NCBI GenBank assembly: GCA_965115915.1
Contig: OZ220483.1
Coordinates: forward strand, 992,001-1,056,000
Source: G965115915 sp965115915
GTDB lineage: Bacteria; Pseudomonadota; Gammaproteobacteria; Eutrophobiales; Eutrophobiaceae
Reading direction: 5' to 3'
Length of the DNA stretch: 64,000 nucleotides
A program made the translations under genes and the position numbers. The notes under the pieces were generated by a model. It was not told where the DNA came from. It worked only from the letters and a program-made list of their open reading frames with translations, and made no database searches. Shown here one piece after another: positions 27,211 to 37,218 of the stretch; position 1 is the stretch's first letter; every line of letters starts with the position of its first letter.

Positions 27211-27239
27211 TTGTCTCAGAGGCGGGGGATTTATATCAT
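27211..27239 (+). promoter_or_regulatory. Possible map promoter
   Basis: TTGTCT at 27211-27216 and TATCAT at 27234-27239 are separated by exactly 17 bp on the plus strand, divergent from the rpsB promoter. It would give a leader of about 100 nt before map. Prediction only. Confidence 0.4.
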
Positions 27240-27347
27240 AAACCGTCGAAATGGACAAATACTCTCTTCCTTCAACTCCCCCTGCGCAGGAAGATCGGGA
27301 TTTGGACACAACCCACACCCCAACGAAACAGCAACGCCGGTGCAAGC

Positions 27348-28133
27348 ATGAAGATCCAGATAAAAGCCGCTGACGAGATCGCGAAAATGCGTGTTGCCGG
27401 CAGACTTGCCGCCGAGGTCCTTGAGATGATCGGCAAATATATCAGCCCTGGTGTCAGCACGGAGGAACTTGATGACATCTGCCATGATTACATTGTAAAT
27501 ACTCAAAAAGCCATCCCCGCACCACTAAACTACCGTGGCTTTCCAAAATCCATTTGCACCTCGGTCAACCATGTCGTATGTCATGGCATACCCTCCAGGA
27601 AAGTGGTGCTGCGCGATGGCGACATCGTCAACATCGATGTCACTGTCATTAAAGACGGTTACCATGGAGACACCAGTAAAATGTTTTACCTGGGCAATAT
27701 ATCCCCCCGCGAACAGAAACTGGTCTCCACGGCCTACCAGTGCATGAGCAAGGCCATCACCATGGTCCGCCCGGGGATTCATCTCGGAGATCTGGGACAC
27801 GCCATACAGAACCTCGCTGAACAACGACGTTTTTCAGTGGTCCGAGAATATTGTGGACACGGCATAGGACGCAACTTCCACGAGGAACCGCAGGTACTGC
27901 ATTTTGGACGGCCCGGAACCGGCGTTTGTTTGACAGCCGGTATGACATTTACTATTGAACCCATGATCAACATGGGAAAACGTCACGTAAAACTACTTGA
28001 AGACAACTGGACTGTAATAACGCGCGACAAGCAACCTTCTGCCCAGTGGGAACACACGGTCCTTGTCACTGATACCGGGTATGAAGTATTAACTCTCCGA
28101 CAAGCGGAGAACTTGCGGGACAAGGTCGGCTAA
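27348..28133 (+). CDS. map: Methionine aminopeptidase type I
   Basis: 261 residues from ATG 27348, where the conserved KIQIKAADEIAKMRVAGRL opening begins; the open frame upstream is untranslated in my reading. Metal ligands are visible: the aspartates in NIDVTVIKDGYHGDTSKMF, His in GHGIGRNFHEEP, Glu in TIEPMI and the final Glu in WEHTVLV. It removes initiator methionine. It is divergent from rpsB, as in E. coli. Confidence 0.96.
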   Translation: MKIQIKAADEIAKMRVAGRLAAEVLEMIGKYISPGVSTEELDDICHDYIVNTQKAIPAPLNYRGFPKSICTSVNHVVCHGIPSRKVVLRDGDIVNIDVTVIKDGYHGDTSKMFYLGNISPREQKLVSTAYQCMSKAITMVRPGIHLGDLGHAIQNLAEQRRFSVVREYCGHGIGRNFHEEPQVLHFGRPGTGVCLTAGMTFTIEPMINMGKRHVKLLEDNWTVITRDKQPSAQWEHTVLVTDTGYEVLTLRQAENLRDKVG

Positions 28134-28216
28134 GAGTCCGCTACTTCCACTGGTCCCGCCATCCACACTGTGCATTCCCATTGATTTCAGCGCCCGCCCC
28201 GACGCACGGATCGACA

Positions 28217-30853
28217 ATGCTTTCGCAGACGATAAACAACAGTATCGCCGCACTGGATGAGGCCAAGCCCGAGTCTCGGGTCGGCGTACTCAAACGACTA
28301 CTGGATCAAATCGACAACCGATTGGCCCAATGCTATGAACAACATATGAAGGTGGACAGTCTGGTCAGCCTGCGTGCCAAACTGATGGATGAGCTGCTCA
28401 TTGGTCTATGGAAGCACATTGGTCTTGGCGACGCACTCTCCCTGCTCGCCACAGGAGGCTATGGTCGAGGCGAACTGCATCCCTGTTCCGACATTGATTT
28501 GCTGGTACTTTACCAGGGACGCATCAACAAGAAACAGCGGCGGATGATCCAGGATTTCCTGACGTTCCTGTGGGACATGGGACTAACAGTGGGACACAGT
28601 GTACGTACTCCAGCCATGTGCGAACAAGCGGCCAGACGCGATATCGGCATCGCAACCGGCCTGATGGAAGCCCGATTACTCAGTGGCAACCTGGTATTGC
28701 ATCAAAAACTCATGGAACGCATGAGCCCGGAACGAATTTGGCCAAGCCATCGTTTTTTTTCCGCAAAATGCGCGGAACAGCGGGAAAGGCACAGGAAATT
28801 TTCCGATACCTCACACAATGTCGAACCCCATATCAAAGATGGGCCTGGAGGATTGCGCGATATCCAGACTATCGCGTGGGTCACCAAACGTCATTTTGGA
28901 GTGGGTCACTTGCGCGATCTGATCAAACTGAAATTTCTGACTCGCAGCGAGTACCACGCACTGCGCAAAGGACAGGAACTGTTGTGGCAAATCCGCTATG
29001 GCCTGCACCTGCTTACCGGCCGTTGCGAGGATCGCCTGCTGTTTGATTACCAGAAGCGAATATCCAGCCAATTTGGCTATCACGGGCCTGGTAACCAGGG
29101 CGTGGAAATGTTCATGAAGGACTACCACAACACCGTGCTTGAGATGAACCGGCTCAATGAAATGCTGCTCCAGCATTTTGAAGAGGACATCATTTGCACA
29201 CGAAAAAAGCAACAGATAACCAATCTGAATCAGCGTTTTCGCATCCATAACAATGTAATTGAGGTCCGCAACAGCCGGGTGTTCAAAAGAAACCGATTTG
29301 CGTTGCTGGAAATGTTTCTGCTAATCCAACAGCATCCCCAAATACACGGGGTCCGTGCCAGCACGATCCGATTGGTACGCCATTATGCGGAGCAGATAAA
29401 CGAAGATTTCAGACATGATATACGGGCCCGTAGCTATTTCATGGAGATAATTCGACAACCAAGAGCCGTCTGGCACGAACTGCGACGCATGCACCGCTAT
29501 GGAGTCCTGGGTGCCTATTTGCCGGTTTTTTCCCATATCCAGGGGCTTATGCAGTTTGATCTCTTTCATTCCTACACAGTGGATGAACACAGTCTGTTTG
29601 TTATAAGAAACCTGCGGCGGTTCAATCTGCCGGAGTACCGGGAACACTTTCCGCTGTGCCATCAGGTGATCAAGAAAATTCCGAAGCAGGAAGTGCTGTA
29701 TGTCGCCGGGTTATTCCATGATATCGCCAAAGGACAGGGTGGGGACCATTCCCGTCTGGGTGCGAAAGAAGTGATGAAATTCTGTATTGCGCATCAATTC
29801 AGCGAGTATGACACCCGTCTGACCGTCTGGCTGGTCCGGCACCATCTGTTGATGTCCATAGCCTCGCAGAAAATTGATATAGATGACCCGGCGGCGATCT
29901 CCGACTTTGCCTTGAAAGTCACGGATCAAAACTACCTGAACCACCTGTACCTGCTTACCGTCGCGGACATCTGTGCCACCAATGCGGAATTGTGGAATTC
30001 CTGGCGCGACTCTTTGCTATCCGAATTATATTATTCAACGCTGATGATGATGCGCCGAGGAAAAGAAAAGAGCCGCTACAAAACTATCCGAACCAACGAG
30101 CAACGCGACACGGCGCTGACACTGATCCGGAACGCCAGTGAAAAACAGGTGGAGATCTCCCGCCTCTGGAAAAATCTGCACACCGACTATTTTCTTCGTC
30201 ATACGCCTGCTGAAATCGCGTGGCATACCAGTGGCATTATCGATCACGGAAAAAAATCATTGCCGTTGATACTCCTCAGACATGAACCACATCACGGATG
30301 GAGCCAGATATTCGTATACACCAAAGACACCACCGGCCTTTTTTCCTCGACCGCAAACGCCATTGAAGCCCTGTCATTAAACGTTCATGACGCACGGATT
30401 ATCACTTCAAAAAACCATTTCGCACTGAACACTTATGTGGTGCTGGAAGATGATGGCAGCAGCATTCGTGGAGCAAGACGCTGTAAAGAGATCGTCCAAT
30501 ACATTCGCCAGAAACTGGTCGACACGGAATCGGATTCCACTGCGCAGATATTTCGCATCAAACACCGGAAACTGGAAAGTTTCAATTTCCCGACTCAGGT
30601 CCATTTCAATGTAGATAAAAAAAATTCCCGCTTGATTATGGAAGTATCGACCCTGGATCGGGTAGGCGTACTGTCACGTGTGGGACACGCCATAGATCAC
30701 AACGGGATGCAATTGCTGGGAGCGAAAATCGCCACTTACGGCGAACGGGTGGAAGATATTTTTTATCTCCGCAGGCGCAGTGGAGACTTGCCCCAGTCAG
30801 ACACCTGGTTCGCTCACCTGTCCGCCAAAGTCATAGCCGCTATAGATGGATAA
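28217..30853 (+). CDS. glnD: PII uridylyltransferase/uridylyl-removing enzyme GlnD
   Basis: 878 residues from ATG 28217 (a TTG at 28181 is an alternative). The nucleotidyltransferase motif GGYGRGELHPCSDIDLLVL is near residue 80, the HD hydrolase motif GLFHDIAKGQGGDHS near 500, and two ACT domains end the protein (TKDTTGLFSSTANAIEAL and VSTLDRVGVLSRVGHAI). It adds and removes UMP on PII in response to glutamine, controlling nitrogen assimilation. It follows map, as in E. coli, and overlaps the start of mutH by eight bases. Confidence 0.95.
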   Translation: MLSQTINNSIAALDEAKPESRVGVLKRLLDQIDNRLAQCYEQHMKVDSLVSLRAKLMDELLIGLWKHIGLGDALSLLATGGYGRGELHPCSDIDLLVLYQGRINKKQRRMIQDFLTFLWDMGLTVGHSVRTPAMCEQAARRDIGIATGLMEARLLSGNLVLHQKLMERMSPERIWPSHRFFSAKCAEQRERHRKFSDTSHNVEPHIKDGPGGLRDIQTIAWVTKRHFGVGHLRDLIKLKFLTRSEYHALRKGQELLWQIRYGLHLLTGRCEDRLLFDYQKRISSQFGYHGPGNQGVEMFMKDYHNTVLEMNRLNEMLLQHFEEDIICTRKKQQITNLNQRFRIHNNVIEVRNSRVFKRNRFALLEMFLLIQQHPQIHGVRASTIRLVRHYAEQINEDFRHDIRARSYFMEIIRQPRAVWHELRRMHRYGVLGAYLPVFSHIQGLMQFDLFHSYTVDEHSLFVIRNLRRFNLPEYREHFPLCHQVIKKIPKQEVLYVAGLFHDIAKGQGGDHSRLGAKEVMKFCIAHQFSEYDTRLTVWLVRHHLLMSIASQKIDIDDPAAISDFALKVTDQNYLNHLYLLTVADICATNAELWNSWRDSLLSELYYSTLMMMRRGKEKSRYKTIRTNEQRDTALTLIRNASEKQVEISRLWKNLHTDYFLRHTPAEIAWHTSGIIDHGKKSLPLILLRHEPHHGWSQIFVYTKDTTGLFSSTANAIEALSLNVHDARIITSKNHFALNTYVVLEDDGSSIRGARRCKEIVQYIRQKLVDTESDSTAQIFRIKHRKLESFNFPTQVHFNVDKKNSRLIMEVSTLDRVGVLSRVGHAIDHNGMQLLGAKIATYGERVEDIFYLRRRSGDLPQSDTWFAHLSAKVIAAIDG

Positions 30854-31502
30854 AATAACGCCTGCACCACAAGATGAACAGGCACTGATGCGGCGTGCTT
30901 ACAGACTACAAGGGCAAAGCCTGCAATACCTGGCAAACGCGCTGGGAGTGAGCCTTCCAAAAAAACGGGGACATCCAAAAGGCCTTGTTGGCCAAATGCT
31001 GGAAAGCTATCTGGGAGCGGATGCCGGCAATCAGGCGCGACCAGATTTTACCGGCCTGGGCATTGAACTGAAATCCATCTCGTTGAATACGTCTGGAAAA
31101 CCCACCACTGCCACTTTTGTCAGCGGTGTCCCTTCCCACATCAGAAAATTCCCCGAATGGGAAGAGTCGAGCGTATGCAAAAAACTGCAACGCGTGCTGT
31201 GGATCCCCATAGAGATGGTCAATGGCGAGCCCATGTCGATGTCCCGTATAGGCACTCCAATCCTGTGGTCCCCCGATGAACACACCGTTGGGCTGTTACG
31301 CCAGGACTGGGAAGAATTAATCGAACTGGTATGTCTGGCCAGGTTTGATTCCATCCATGCCGGCCTCGGAGCATATCTGCAACTGCGCCCCCGGACGGGT
31401 GAGCGTGCGACCCAGGGCCAACCCCATCCCCTGAGCTTTTACCTGCGTGCCAAATTTACCGAACAATTCATAATCAATCCCGCAAGGAGTTGCCCGTCGT
31501 GA
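30846..31502 (+). CDS. mutH: DNA mismatch repair endonuclease MutH
   Basis: 218 residues. The catalytic PD-(D/E)xK type residues are D67, E74 and K76 in PDFTGLGIELKSI, and KKRGHPKGLVGQMLE is the conserved N-arm. MutH nicks the unmethylated strand at hemimethylated GATC, so its presence implies Dam-directed mismatch repair; mutL lies at 40-41.8 kb in this window. The gene overlaps glnD at its start and dusA at its end, so the three are tightly coupled. Confidence 0.95.
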   Translation: MDKITPAPQDEQALMRRAYRLQGQSLQYLANALGVSLPKKRGHPKGLVGQMLESYLGADAGNQARPDFTGLGIELKSISLNTSGKPTTATFVSGVPSHIRKFPEWEESSVCKKLQRVLWIPIEMVNGEPMSMSRIGTPILWSPDEHTVGLLRQDWEELIELVCLARFDSIHAGLGAYLQLRPRTGERATQGQPHPLSFYLRAKFTEQFIINPARSCPS

Positions 31503-32464
31503 TCTGTATAGCACCGATGATGGGACATACGGACAGGCATTTCCGTTATCTCATGCGACTGTTCTCCCCTGCGCTGCGTCTGTATACCGAGATGATAAGC
31601 ACACAGGCAATCCTGCATGGAAACCACGCGAGACTGCTGGCATACAGCATGGAAGAGCATCCGCTGGCGTTACAGCTCGGAGGCAATGATCCGGACCGAC
31701 TCGCTCGCTGCGCAAAGATTGCCGAAGCGATGGGCTATGACGAAATCAACCTGAACGCGGGTTGTCCCAGCAAGCGGGCACAAGATGGAAACTTCGGGGC
31801 CTGTTTAATGGCTTCTCCGGAATGCCTCGGCGAATGTGTCTCCGCGGTGCGAGAGGCTGTCTCGATACCCGTTACCGTCAAATGCCGCACGGGGCTCGAC
31901 ACCGACAACGACGCGGAGTTTTTATACCGGTTTGTTCAAACCCTGAGTTCGCATGGCTGCACGACTTTCATCATACATGCCCGCAACGCCTGGTTGAAGG
32001 GCCTGTCTCCAGCGAAAAATCGCCATATCCCTCCACTAAGATATGAACTCGTATACCGGATACAACGGGATTTCCCCAAACTCAAGATCATTATCAATGG
32101 CGGCATACGTACCTGCGAGGACATACGGAGGCACCTGCCGCATGTGCAGGGCGTCATGATTGGTCGGGCGGCGGTCGATTCGCCCTGGTTCCTTTTCAGG
32201 GCAACGTCCGGCAACAATGTCTCAGCCGGCAGCCGCCACGAGATCGTGCTCAGGTATCTCCCTTATATCTCCGCACAACTGCAACAGGACGTCCCCATGC
32301 GCATTTTTTGCCGGCACCTGATGGGGATATATCACGGCGTGCCGGGGGCCAGACAATGGCGGCACACACTATGCGATGCCACCCGGACTCGGGATATCAA
32401 CATGATCCGTGACGCGTCGGAACAGTTTCCGGTGGATTCCATGGCTCCCCGCTACAGCGGATGA
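31499..32464 (+). CDS. dusA: tRNA-dihydrouridine synthase DusA
   Basis: 321 residues from GTG 31499, which has AAGGAG nine bases upstream and forms a GTGA overlap with the mutH stop. The FMN-binding barrel motifs are APMMGHTDRHFRYLMRLFS, LQLGGNDPDRLARCAKIAE and LNAGCPSKRAQDGNFGACLM, the last carrying the catalytic cysteine; IIINGGIRTCEDI and GVMIGRAA bind FMN phosphate. It reduces uridine in the tRNA D-loop (U20/U20a in DusA). It ends convergently with purA; the coding regions overlap by 13 bases. Confidence 0.93.
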   Translation: MICIAPMMGHTDRHFRYLMRLFSPALRLYTEMISTQAILHGNHARLLAYSMEEHPLALQLGGNDPDRLARCAKIAEAMGYDEINLNAGCPSKRAQDGNFGACLMASPECLGECVSAVREAVSIPVTVKCRTGLDTDNDAEFLYRFVQTLSSHGCTTFIIHARNAWLKGLSPAKNRHIPPLRYELVYRIQRDFPKLKIIINGGIRTCEDIRRHLPHVQGVMIGRAAVDSPWFLFRATSGNNVSAGSRHEIVLRYLPYISAQLQQDVPMRIFCRHLMGIYHGVPGARQWRHTLCDATRTRDINMIRDASEQFPVDSMAPRYSG

Positions 32465-33753
32465 CGTAACACGATAGTGTCTTCACGCTCGGCGCCAGTG
32501 GAAATAATATCAATCGGCACATTGCAAAACTCCGCCACATATTCCAAAAAACGCCTGGCATTCCCTGGCAGACTGGCGTATTCACGCACACCATGGGTAG
32601 TACCTTCCCACCCGGGCAATTCCCGATATACCGGTTTGCAAGCCGACAAGGCCCTGGCATTGACCTGACAAAGGTCCGCTGTATCACCCTCCGGGGTCTG
32701 GTACGCAACACACACTTTCACACTCGATAGCTGATCGAGCACATCCAGCTTACTGATACACAGGCCATTGATGGCGTTAATCCTGCAGGCAAATTTCAAT
32801 AGCACCGCATCCAACCAGCCACACCGGCGTTCACGTCCCGTGGTCGCGCCGAATTCGTTTCCATATTTGACAATATGCTGGCCTGTGGCATCGTTCAACT
32901 CGGTCGGGAACGGCCCCATACCGACACGGGTAGTGTAGGCCTTGCTGATACCCAGCACATAATCCAGGCGGGTAGGAGCAATGCCAGTCCCTATGGCCGC
33001 TCCTCCAGCGGTGGTGCTGGACGAAGTGCTATAGGGGAAAGTGCCATGATCGATGTCGAGCAGGGTGCCCTGCGCGCCCTCGAACAGGATATTGCGTCCC
33101 TGTTTCTGCAGCGCATCCAGGCGAATGGAAACGTCTCCCGCCAGAGGGCGTATCGCTTCAGCCTGCTTACACAGCGTATCCAGCAGTGGCTGCAACTCCA
33201 CCGTATCCGTCCGATAGTATTCACGCAGCAAAAAATTGTGGTAGTCCAACAACTGCTTCACACGCTCCTGAAACCAATCACCGCCCGCCACAAGATCAGC
33301 AAGCTGCAGACCGCGACGCGCAATCTTGTCCGCATAAGCCCAGCCGATGCCACGACCGGTGGTCCCGATGGCGTGCCGTCCCAGTTTTTTTTCATTCGCC
33401 TGATCCAGGGCAATGTGCGAAGGCAGGATCAACGTACAGGCCGAACTAATCAACAGGCGCTGCCGGACTGCAACACCATGCGCCTCCAACTGCCGCATCT
33501 CCGTCAACAACGCTTCCGGACACAGTGCCACACCATTACCTATGAGACAATCGACTTCCGAATGCAAAATCCCCGAAGGCACAAGATGCAGGATCGTCTG
33601 CCTGCCATCGATAACCACAGAGTGTCCCGCATTGTGGCCACCCTGGTAACGCACCACGGCTGCCACACCGGGACTCAGGAGATCAACGATTTTTCCCTTG
33701 CCTTCGTCGCCCCAATGCGTTCCCACCACTACCAAATTTCTGCCATTATCCAT
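32452..33753 (-). CDS. purA: Adenylosuccinate synthetase
   Basis: 433 residues. The P-loop HWGDEGKGKIVDLL, the catalytic GGHNAGHSV and IGTTGRGIGWAYADK segments, and GRERRCGWLDAVLLK are all present. It joins IMP and aspartate using GTP in AMP synthesis. The usual Gln before the P-loop Trp is His here. It follows hisZ by 48 bp; in many gammaproteobacteria this hflC-hisZ-purA order is standard. Confidence 0.95.
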   Translation of the reverse strand: MDNGRNLVVVGTHWGDEGKGKIVDLLSPGVAAVVRYQGGHNAGHSVVIDGRQTILHLVPSGILHSEVDCLIGNGVALCPEALLTEMRQLEAHGVAVRQRLLISSACTLILPSHIALDQANEKKLGRHAIGTTGRGIGWAYADKIARRGLQLADLVAGGDWFQERVKQLLDYHNFLLREYYRTDTVELQPLLDTLCKQAEAIRPLAGDVSIRLDALQKQGRNILFEGAQGTLLDIDHGTFPYSTSSSTTAGGAAIGTGIAPTRLDYVLGISKAYTTRVGMGPFPTELNDATGQHIVKYGNEFGATTGRERRCGWLDAVLLKFACRINAINGLCISKLDVLDQLSSVKVCVAYQTPEGDTADLCQVNARALSACKPVYRELPGWEGTTHGVREYASLPGNARRFLEYVAEFCNVPIDIISTGAEREDTIVLRHPL

Positions 33754-33801
33754 AGTCGATCAGATACGCAGCGCAGTGCCTGGGTGAAGGGAAAAAGAAA
33801 A

Positions 33802-35004
33802 TTACTCTGCGGGTACCGCAATCACTTCCCAGTTACCCGCGTTTTTACTGAGCATGTGATTGCATCCCAGCGCTGTGGCGTCGCTGCTATCGTCCTGCAA
33901 CGCAACGATGACCACCTCTCCCTGATTACGCAAACGGCAAATTTGCTCCTCCAGGCCTTCATCTTTTTCTGCCGGCGCCAAAATCACACGAGCCGGTATA
34001 GGACGCCGGTCGGAACCACCCTGCTCCCTCAGTGTCAGGAGTTGTTTCAGATCCAGACTGAAACCAGTCGCCGGTCTGGCTCTGCCAAAGCAGGCCCCAG
34101 TGTCATCATAGCGTCCACCAAACGCCACACCGTCACTGCATCCACCGGAGCAGTAGGCCGTGAAAAGCAGACCCGTATGATAATGGTATCCACGCAGTTC
34201 TCCCAGATCATACTGCCAGGATATGTCCCTGCCGATAGTCTGCAGAGCGGCGTTTAGCTGCTCCAATTCAGCCACATGCTCAGCAAGCTGCGGGACAGTC
34301 CCCAATAAGCGCTTACGAATGCGGTCCAATACACTGCTGTCACCATGCAGTTCAGGGAGCAAATTCAGCGCGTCCCTGAATGTGTCCGGCAATTGCCAGT
34401 CGTCCAGCATCCGGGACAATTCCGGTAAGGCACGTTGCTGTAAGGCGGCGGATAAACCGGACTCCTGTTCGGCATCCAGTTCGCACGCCTGCGCCAAGGT
34501 CCGGTAGATGCCCACATGGCCGATATCGATATTCACATCACACGCCCCGGCAAGCCTCAAGGTTTCGATCATCAAACGCAGAATCTCAATATCACTGCCA
34601 ATACCACGATGACCAAACAGCTCGGCACCGGTTTGCAGCGGGGACCTGGAAGTGGCGGCGATATCGGCTCGAGTATGCAACACCGTGCCCAGATAACACA
34701 GTCTGGCAGGCACATCACGCTTGAGCACCCGCGCATCGATACGTGCAATCTGTGGAGTGATATCGGCACGGATCCCCATCATCCTGCCATTCAGTTGATC
34801 CATGACCTTGAACGTTCTGAGGTCCAGGTCCTGGGCACTTCCGGTCAGCAAAGACTCCAGATATTCCAATAATGGCGGAATGACCAGCTCATAGCCCCAG
34901 CTACGGTACAGGTCTACAGTCTCGCGACAGAGTTCCTCAAGAGCCCATGCGCGAGGAGGCAGGAACTCTTCCATCCCCGCCGGCAATAACCATCTGTTTT
35001 TCAT
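33802..35004 (-). CDS. hisZ: ATP phosphoribosyltransferase regulatory subunit HisZ
   Basis: 400 residues related to histidyl-tRNA synthetase but without a full catalytic set: LLPAGMEEFLPPRAWALEEL, RADITPQIARIDA, TRSPLQTGAELFG and GVAFGGRYDDTG. HisZ proteins pair with the short form of HisG to control the first step of histidine synthesis, so this genome should encode a short HisG elsewhere. The gene sits between hflC and purA. Confidence 0.93.
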   Translation of the reverse strand: MKNRWLLPAGMEEFLPPRAWALEELCRETVDLYRSWGYELVIPPLLEYLESLLTGSAQDLDLRTFKVMDQLNGRMMGIRADITPQIARIDARVLKRDVPARLCYLGTVLHTRADIAATSRSPLQTGAELFGHRGIGSDIEILRLMIETLRLAGACDVNIDIGHVGIYRTLAQACELDAEQESGLSAALQQRALPELSRMLDDWQLPDTFRDALNLLPELHGDSSVLDRIRKRLLGTVPQLAEHVAELEQLNAALQTIGRDISWQYDLGELRGYHYHTGLLFTAYCSGGCSDGVAFGGRYDDTGACFGRARPATGFSLDLKQLLTLREQGGSDRRPIPARVILAPAEKDEGLEEQICRLRNQGEVVIVALQDDSSDATALGCNHMLSKNAGNWEVIAVPAE

Positions 35005-35027
35005 GCAGCCGGATTGGATAAAAACGC

Positions 35028-35906
35028 CTATTTCCCGAACTGCGCATTGAAGTATTTGAAGAAGTCCGAATCGGGTTCAAGCAACAGCACATCACTGCCA
35101 TTACCAAAGCTGTTTCGGTACGCGCTCAAACTCCGATACAGCGCATAAAACTCGCTGTCTTTTTTATAGGCCGAGGCATAGATTTCCGTGGCCTGGGCAT
35201 CTCCCTCACCACGGATGATTTCAGCATCCCGATAGGCGTTTGCCAGAATGATTTCGCGTTCACGATCCGCTGTGGCACGAATACGCTCCGCCGCTTCCGC
35301 TCCCTGGGCACGCAATTCCTTGGCGACCCGAAGACGCTCCGAACGCATGCGCCGATAGACGTCGTCACTAACTTCTTCAGGCAAATCAACACGTTTAGTA
35401 CGCACATCCTCTACTGATATGCCCAAATCCTCCTGCAGACTGGCAATCTTGTCAGACACCAAACGCAGTATCTCCGTGCGCTCCCCCGCCACCACCTGTT
35501 GCAGTGTACGCCTGCCGAATTCATCCCTCAGAGCGCGATTTATGCGCTGCCCGAGCAGGTTGTTGGCATTACGCACGTCACCCCGGGTCGCTTCATAAAA
35601 ACGCTTCATATCGGTGATGCGCCACTTTACGTAGTAATCGACGATCACGTCCTTTTTCTCTATCGTCAGATAGCGCTGTGGCTCCTGATCCAGGCTCAGC
35701 AGACGCTTCTCGAACTTCTGATTGGTGTTGACAAAAGGAATCATCACATGCAACCCGGATGGCAGATCCACGCGGGAAACCTCGCGAAAACGAAACACCA
35801 TCCCCCGCTCCCACTCGTTGACCCGAAACAGCGCCAGCGCGGAAAACACGACCGCAAAAACCACCAGTGGCGCAAACCATGCACTGTTAAACCACTGCTT
35901 TTTCAT
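35028..35906 (-). CDS. hflC: Protease modulator HflC
   Basis: 292 residues of the SPFH/band 7 family. One N-terminal membrane segment (FAPLVVFAVVFSALALF) is followed by the prohibitin-like domain and a coiled coil (ELRAQGAEAAERIRATADRE). With HflK it forms a periplasm-facing cage around FtsH and limits its activity. The start overlaps the hflK stop in an ATGA junction. Confidence 0.95.
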   Translation of the reverse strand: MKKQWFNSAWFAPLVVFAVVFSALALFRVNEWERGMVFRFREVSRVDLPSGLHVMIPFVNTNQKFEKRLLSLDQEPQRYLTIEKKDVIVDYYVKWRITDMKRFYEATRGDVRNANNLLGQRINRALRDEFGRRTLQQVVAGERTEILRLVSDKIASLQEDLGISVEDVRTKRVDLPEEVSDDVYRRMRSERLRVAKELRAQGAEAAERIRATADREREIILANAYRDAEIIRGEGDAQATEIYASAYKKDSEFYALYRSLSAYRNSFGNGSDVLLLEPDSDFFKYFNAQFGK

Positions 35907-37126
35907 CGTTGCCCACGCAGTCTTCTGTTGATCAAATCACGCATGTTGCTATTGCTTTCAGCGTTCGCACTGTTGCCACTCTGCTGAATACGGCGCATCA
36001 TTTCACCCTGCCCGGAACCGGAGGTTGACGACTTTCTGCCACCCGGAGAAATCAACTGGTCCAGTGGCAGATACATCAGACTATTGCTGCCTTCCGCATC
36101 CATTAGCACCTTGTTGCTGTTGCTCATCACTTCTTCCATCGTATCCAGATACAGACGTTGTCGGGTAACCTCGGGGGCAAGTTGATATTCCTGCAATAAC
36201 TGCTCAAACCGGCTGGCCTCACCTTCCGCCTTGGCGATTACCCGAGACTTGTAAGCGTTCGACTCTTCCCGCAGACGCGCCGCGCCACCTCTGGCCTTGG
36301 GGATAATGTCGTTGCGATAGGCTTCCGCCTCATTCACCAGGCGTTGTTCATCCTCACGCGCCTTGATGGCATCGTCAAACGCGGCCTTGACCTGTTCCGG
36401 TGGCTTCGCCGGCTGCATTTCCACACCCAATATGATGATGCCGGCAGCATAATCAATCAGCGTTTCCTGGATCAACGCCTGCTGACGCCGGGCAATTTCA
36501 TTACGTCCCTCGGTAAAAATGAAGTCCAGTTGGCTCTTCCCGATGATTTCACGCACCGCGCTTTCCGTCACCTGCTTCAAGGTCCCTTCAGGGTCAAGCA
36601 CATTGAACAGGTATTTCTCGGGTTCCCCAATCCGCCACTGCACCGCCACCTCAACATCAACGATATTCTCATCCTGTGTCAACATCGTCGCTTTATGTGA
36701 TATGGAGCGCACCTGTCCGACGTTGACTCGATACAGCTTTTCTATCGGTCTGGGAAAACGGAAATTCAAGCCTGGACCCATGGTCCGTACATGTTTCCCC
36801 AGACGTAACACAACGCCACGTTCACGCTGATCCACAAAGTGTGTTATGTCATAGAGCACAAACCCCAGCAGTATGATGCCAGCAATCCCCAGCATGGGTA
36901 ACAGCGGACGCCCGCCCAGATTGCCCCATCCCGGCCCCTTGCCATTGCCCTTTCCGGAACCACTGGAACGTCCGGGTTGACGAGAACCGAACAACTCCGA
37001 GAACACATCCCGTAATTTCCCCAGCAACTCCTCCAGGTCCGGGGGACCATCCTTGCCCTTTTTCGGTCGCCCCCACGGATCCCTTTTCTTGTCCGGATCG
37101 TTATCGTCCGGTTCATTCCATCCCAT
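35903..37126 (-). CDS. hflK: Protease modulator HflK
   Basis: 407 residues from ATG 37126 (a TTG two codons earlier is less likely). A cytoplasmic Gly/Pro/Lys-rich N-terminus (WNEPDDNDPDKKRDPWGRP) precedes a membrane helix (MLGIAGIILLGFVLYDI) and the SPFH domain. A Ser/Gly-rich C-terminal tail follows. It is the partner of HflC in the FtsH complex, and the hflX-hflK-hflC order is conserved. Confidence 0.95.
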   Translation of the reverse strand: MGWNEPDDNDPDKKRDPWGRPKKGKDGPPDLEELLGKLRDVFSELFGSRQPGRSSGSGKGNGKGPGWGNLGGRPLLPMLGIAGIILLGFVLYDITHFVDQRERGVVLRLGKHVRTMGPGLNFRFPRPIEKLYRVNVGQVRSISHKATMLTQDENIVDVEVAVQWRIGEPEKYLFNVLDPEGTLKQVTESAVREIIGKSQLDFIFTEGRNEIARRQQALIQETLIDYAAGIIILGVEMQPAKPPEQVKAAFDDAIKAREDEQRLVNEAEAYRNDIIPKARGGAARLREESNAYKSRVIAKAEGEASRFEQLLQEYQLAPEVTRQRLYLDTMEEVMSNSNKVLMDAEGSNSLMYLPLDQLISPGGRKSSTSGSGQGEMMRRIQQSGNSANAESNSNMRDLINRRLRGQR

Positions 37127-37218
37127 AGCCAACCCTCGTCATTAGCCGTTACCAGACTGATAAAAAACCGTTTGCCGTGGCAACTCGGAATGAAAAAACG
37201 CCGTGGGCCATAGCGGGA

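Noticed and set aside
36849..37126. Gly/Pro-rich reading frames over the hflK N-terminus
   Set aside because: They arise from the repetitive GC-rich hflK leader and are out of phase with the conserved protein.
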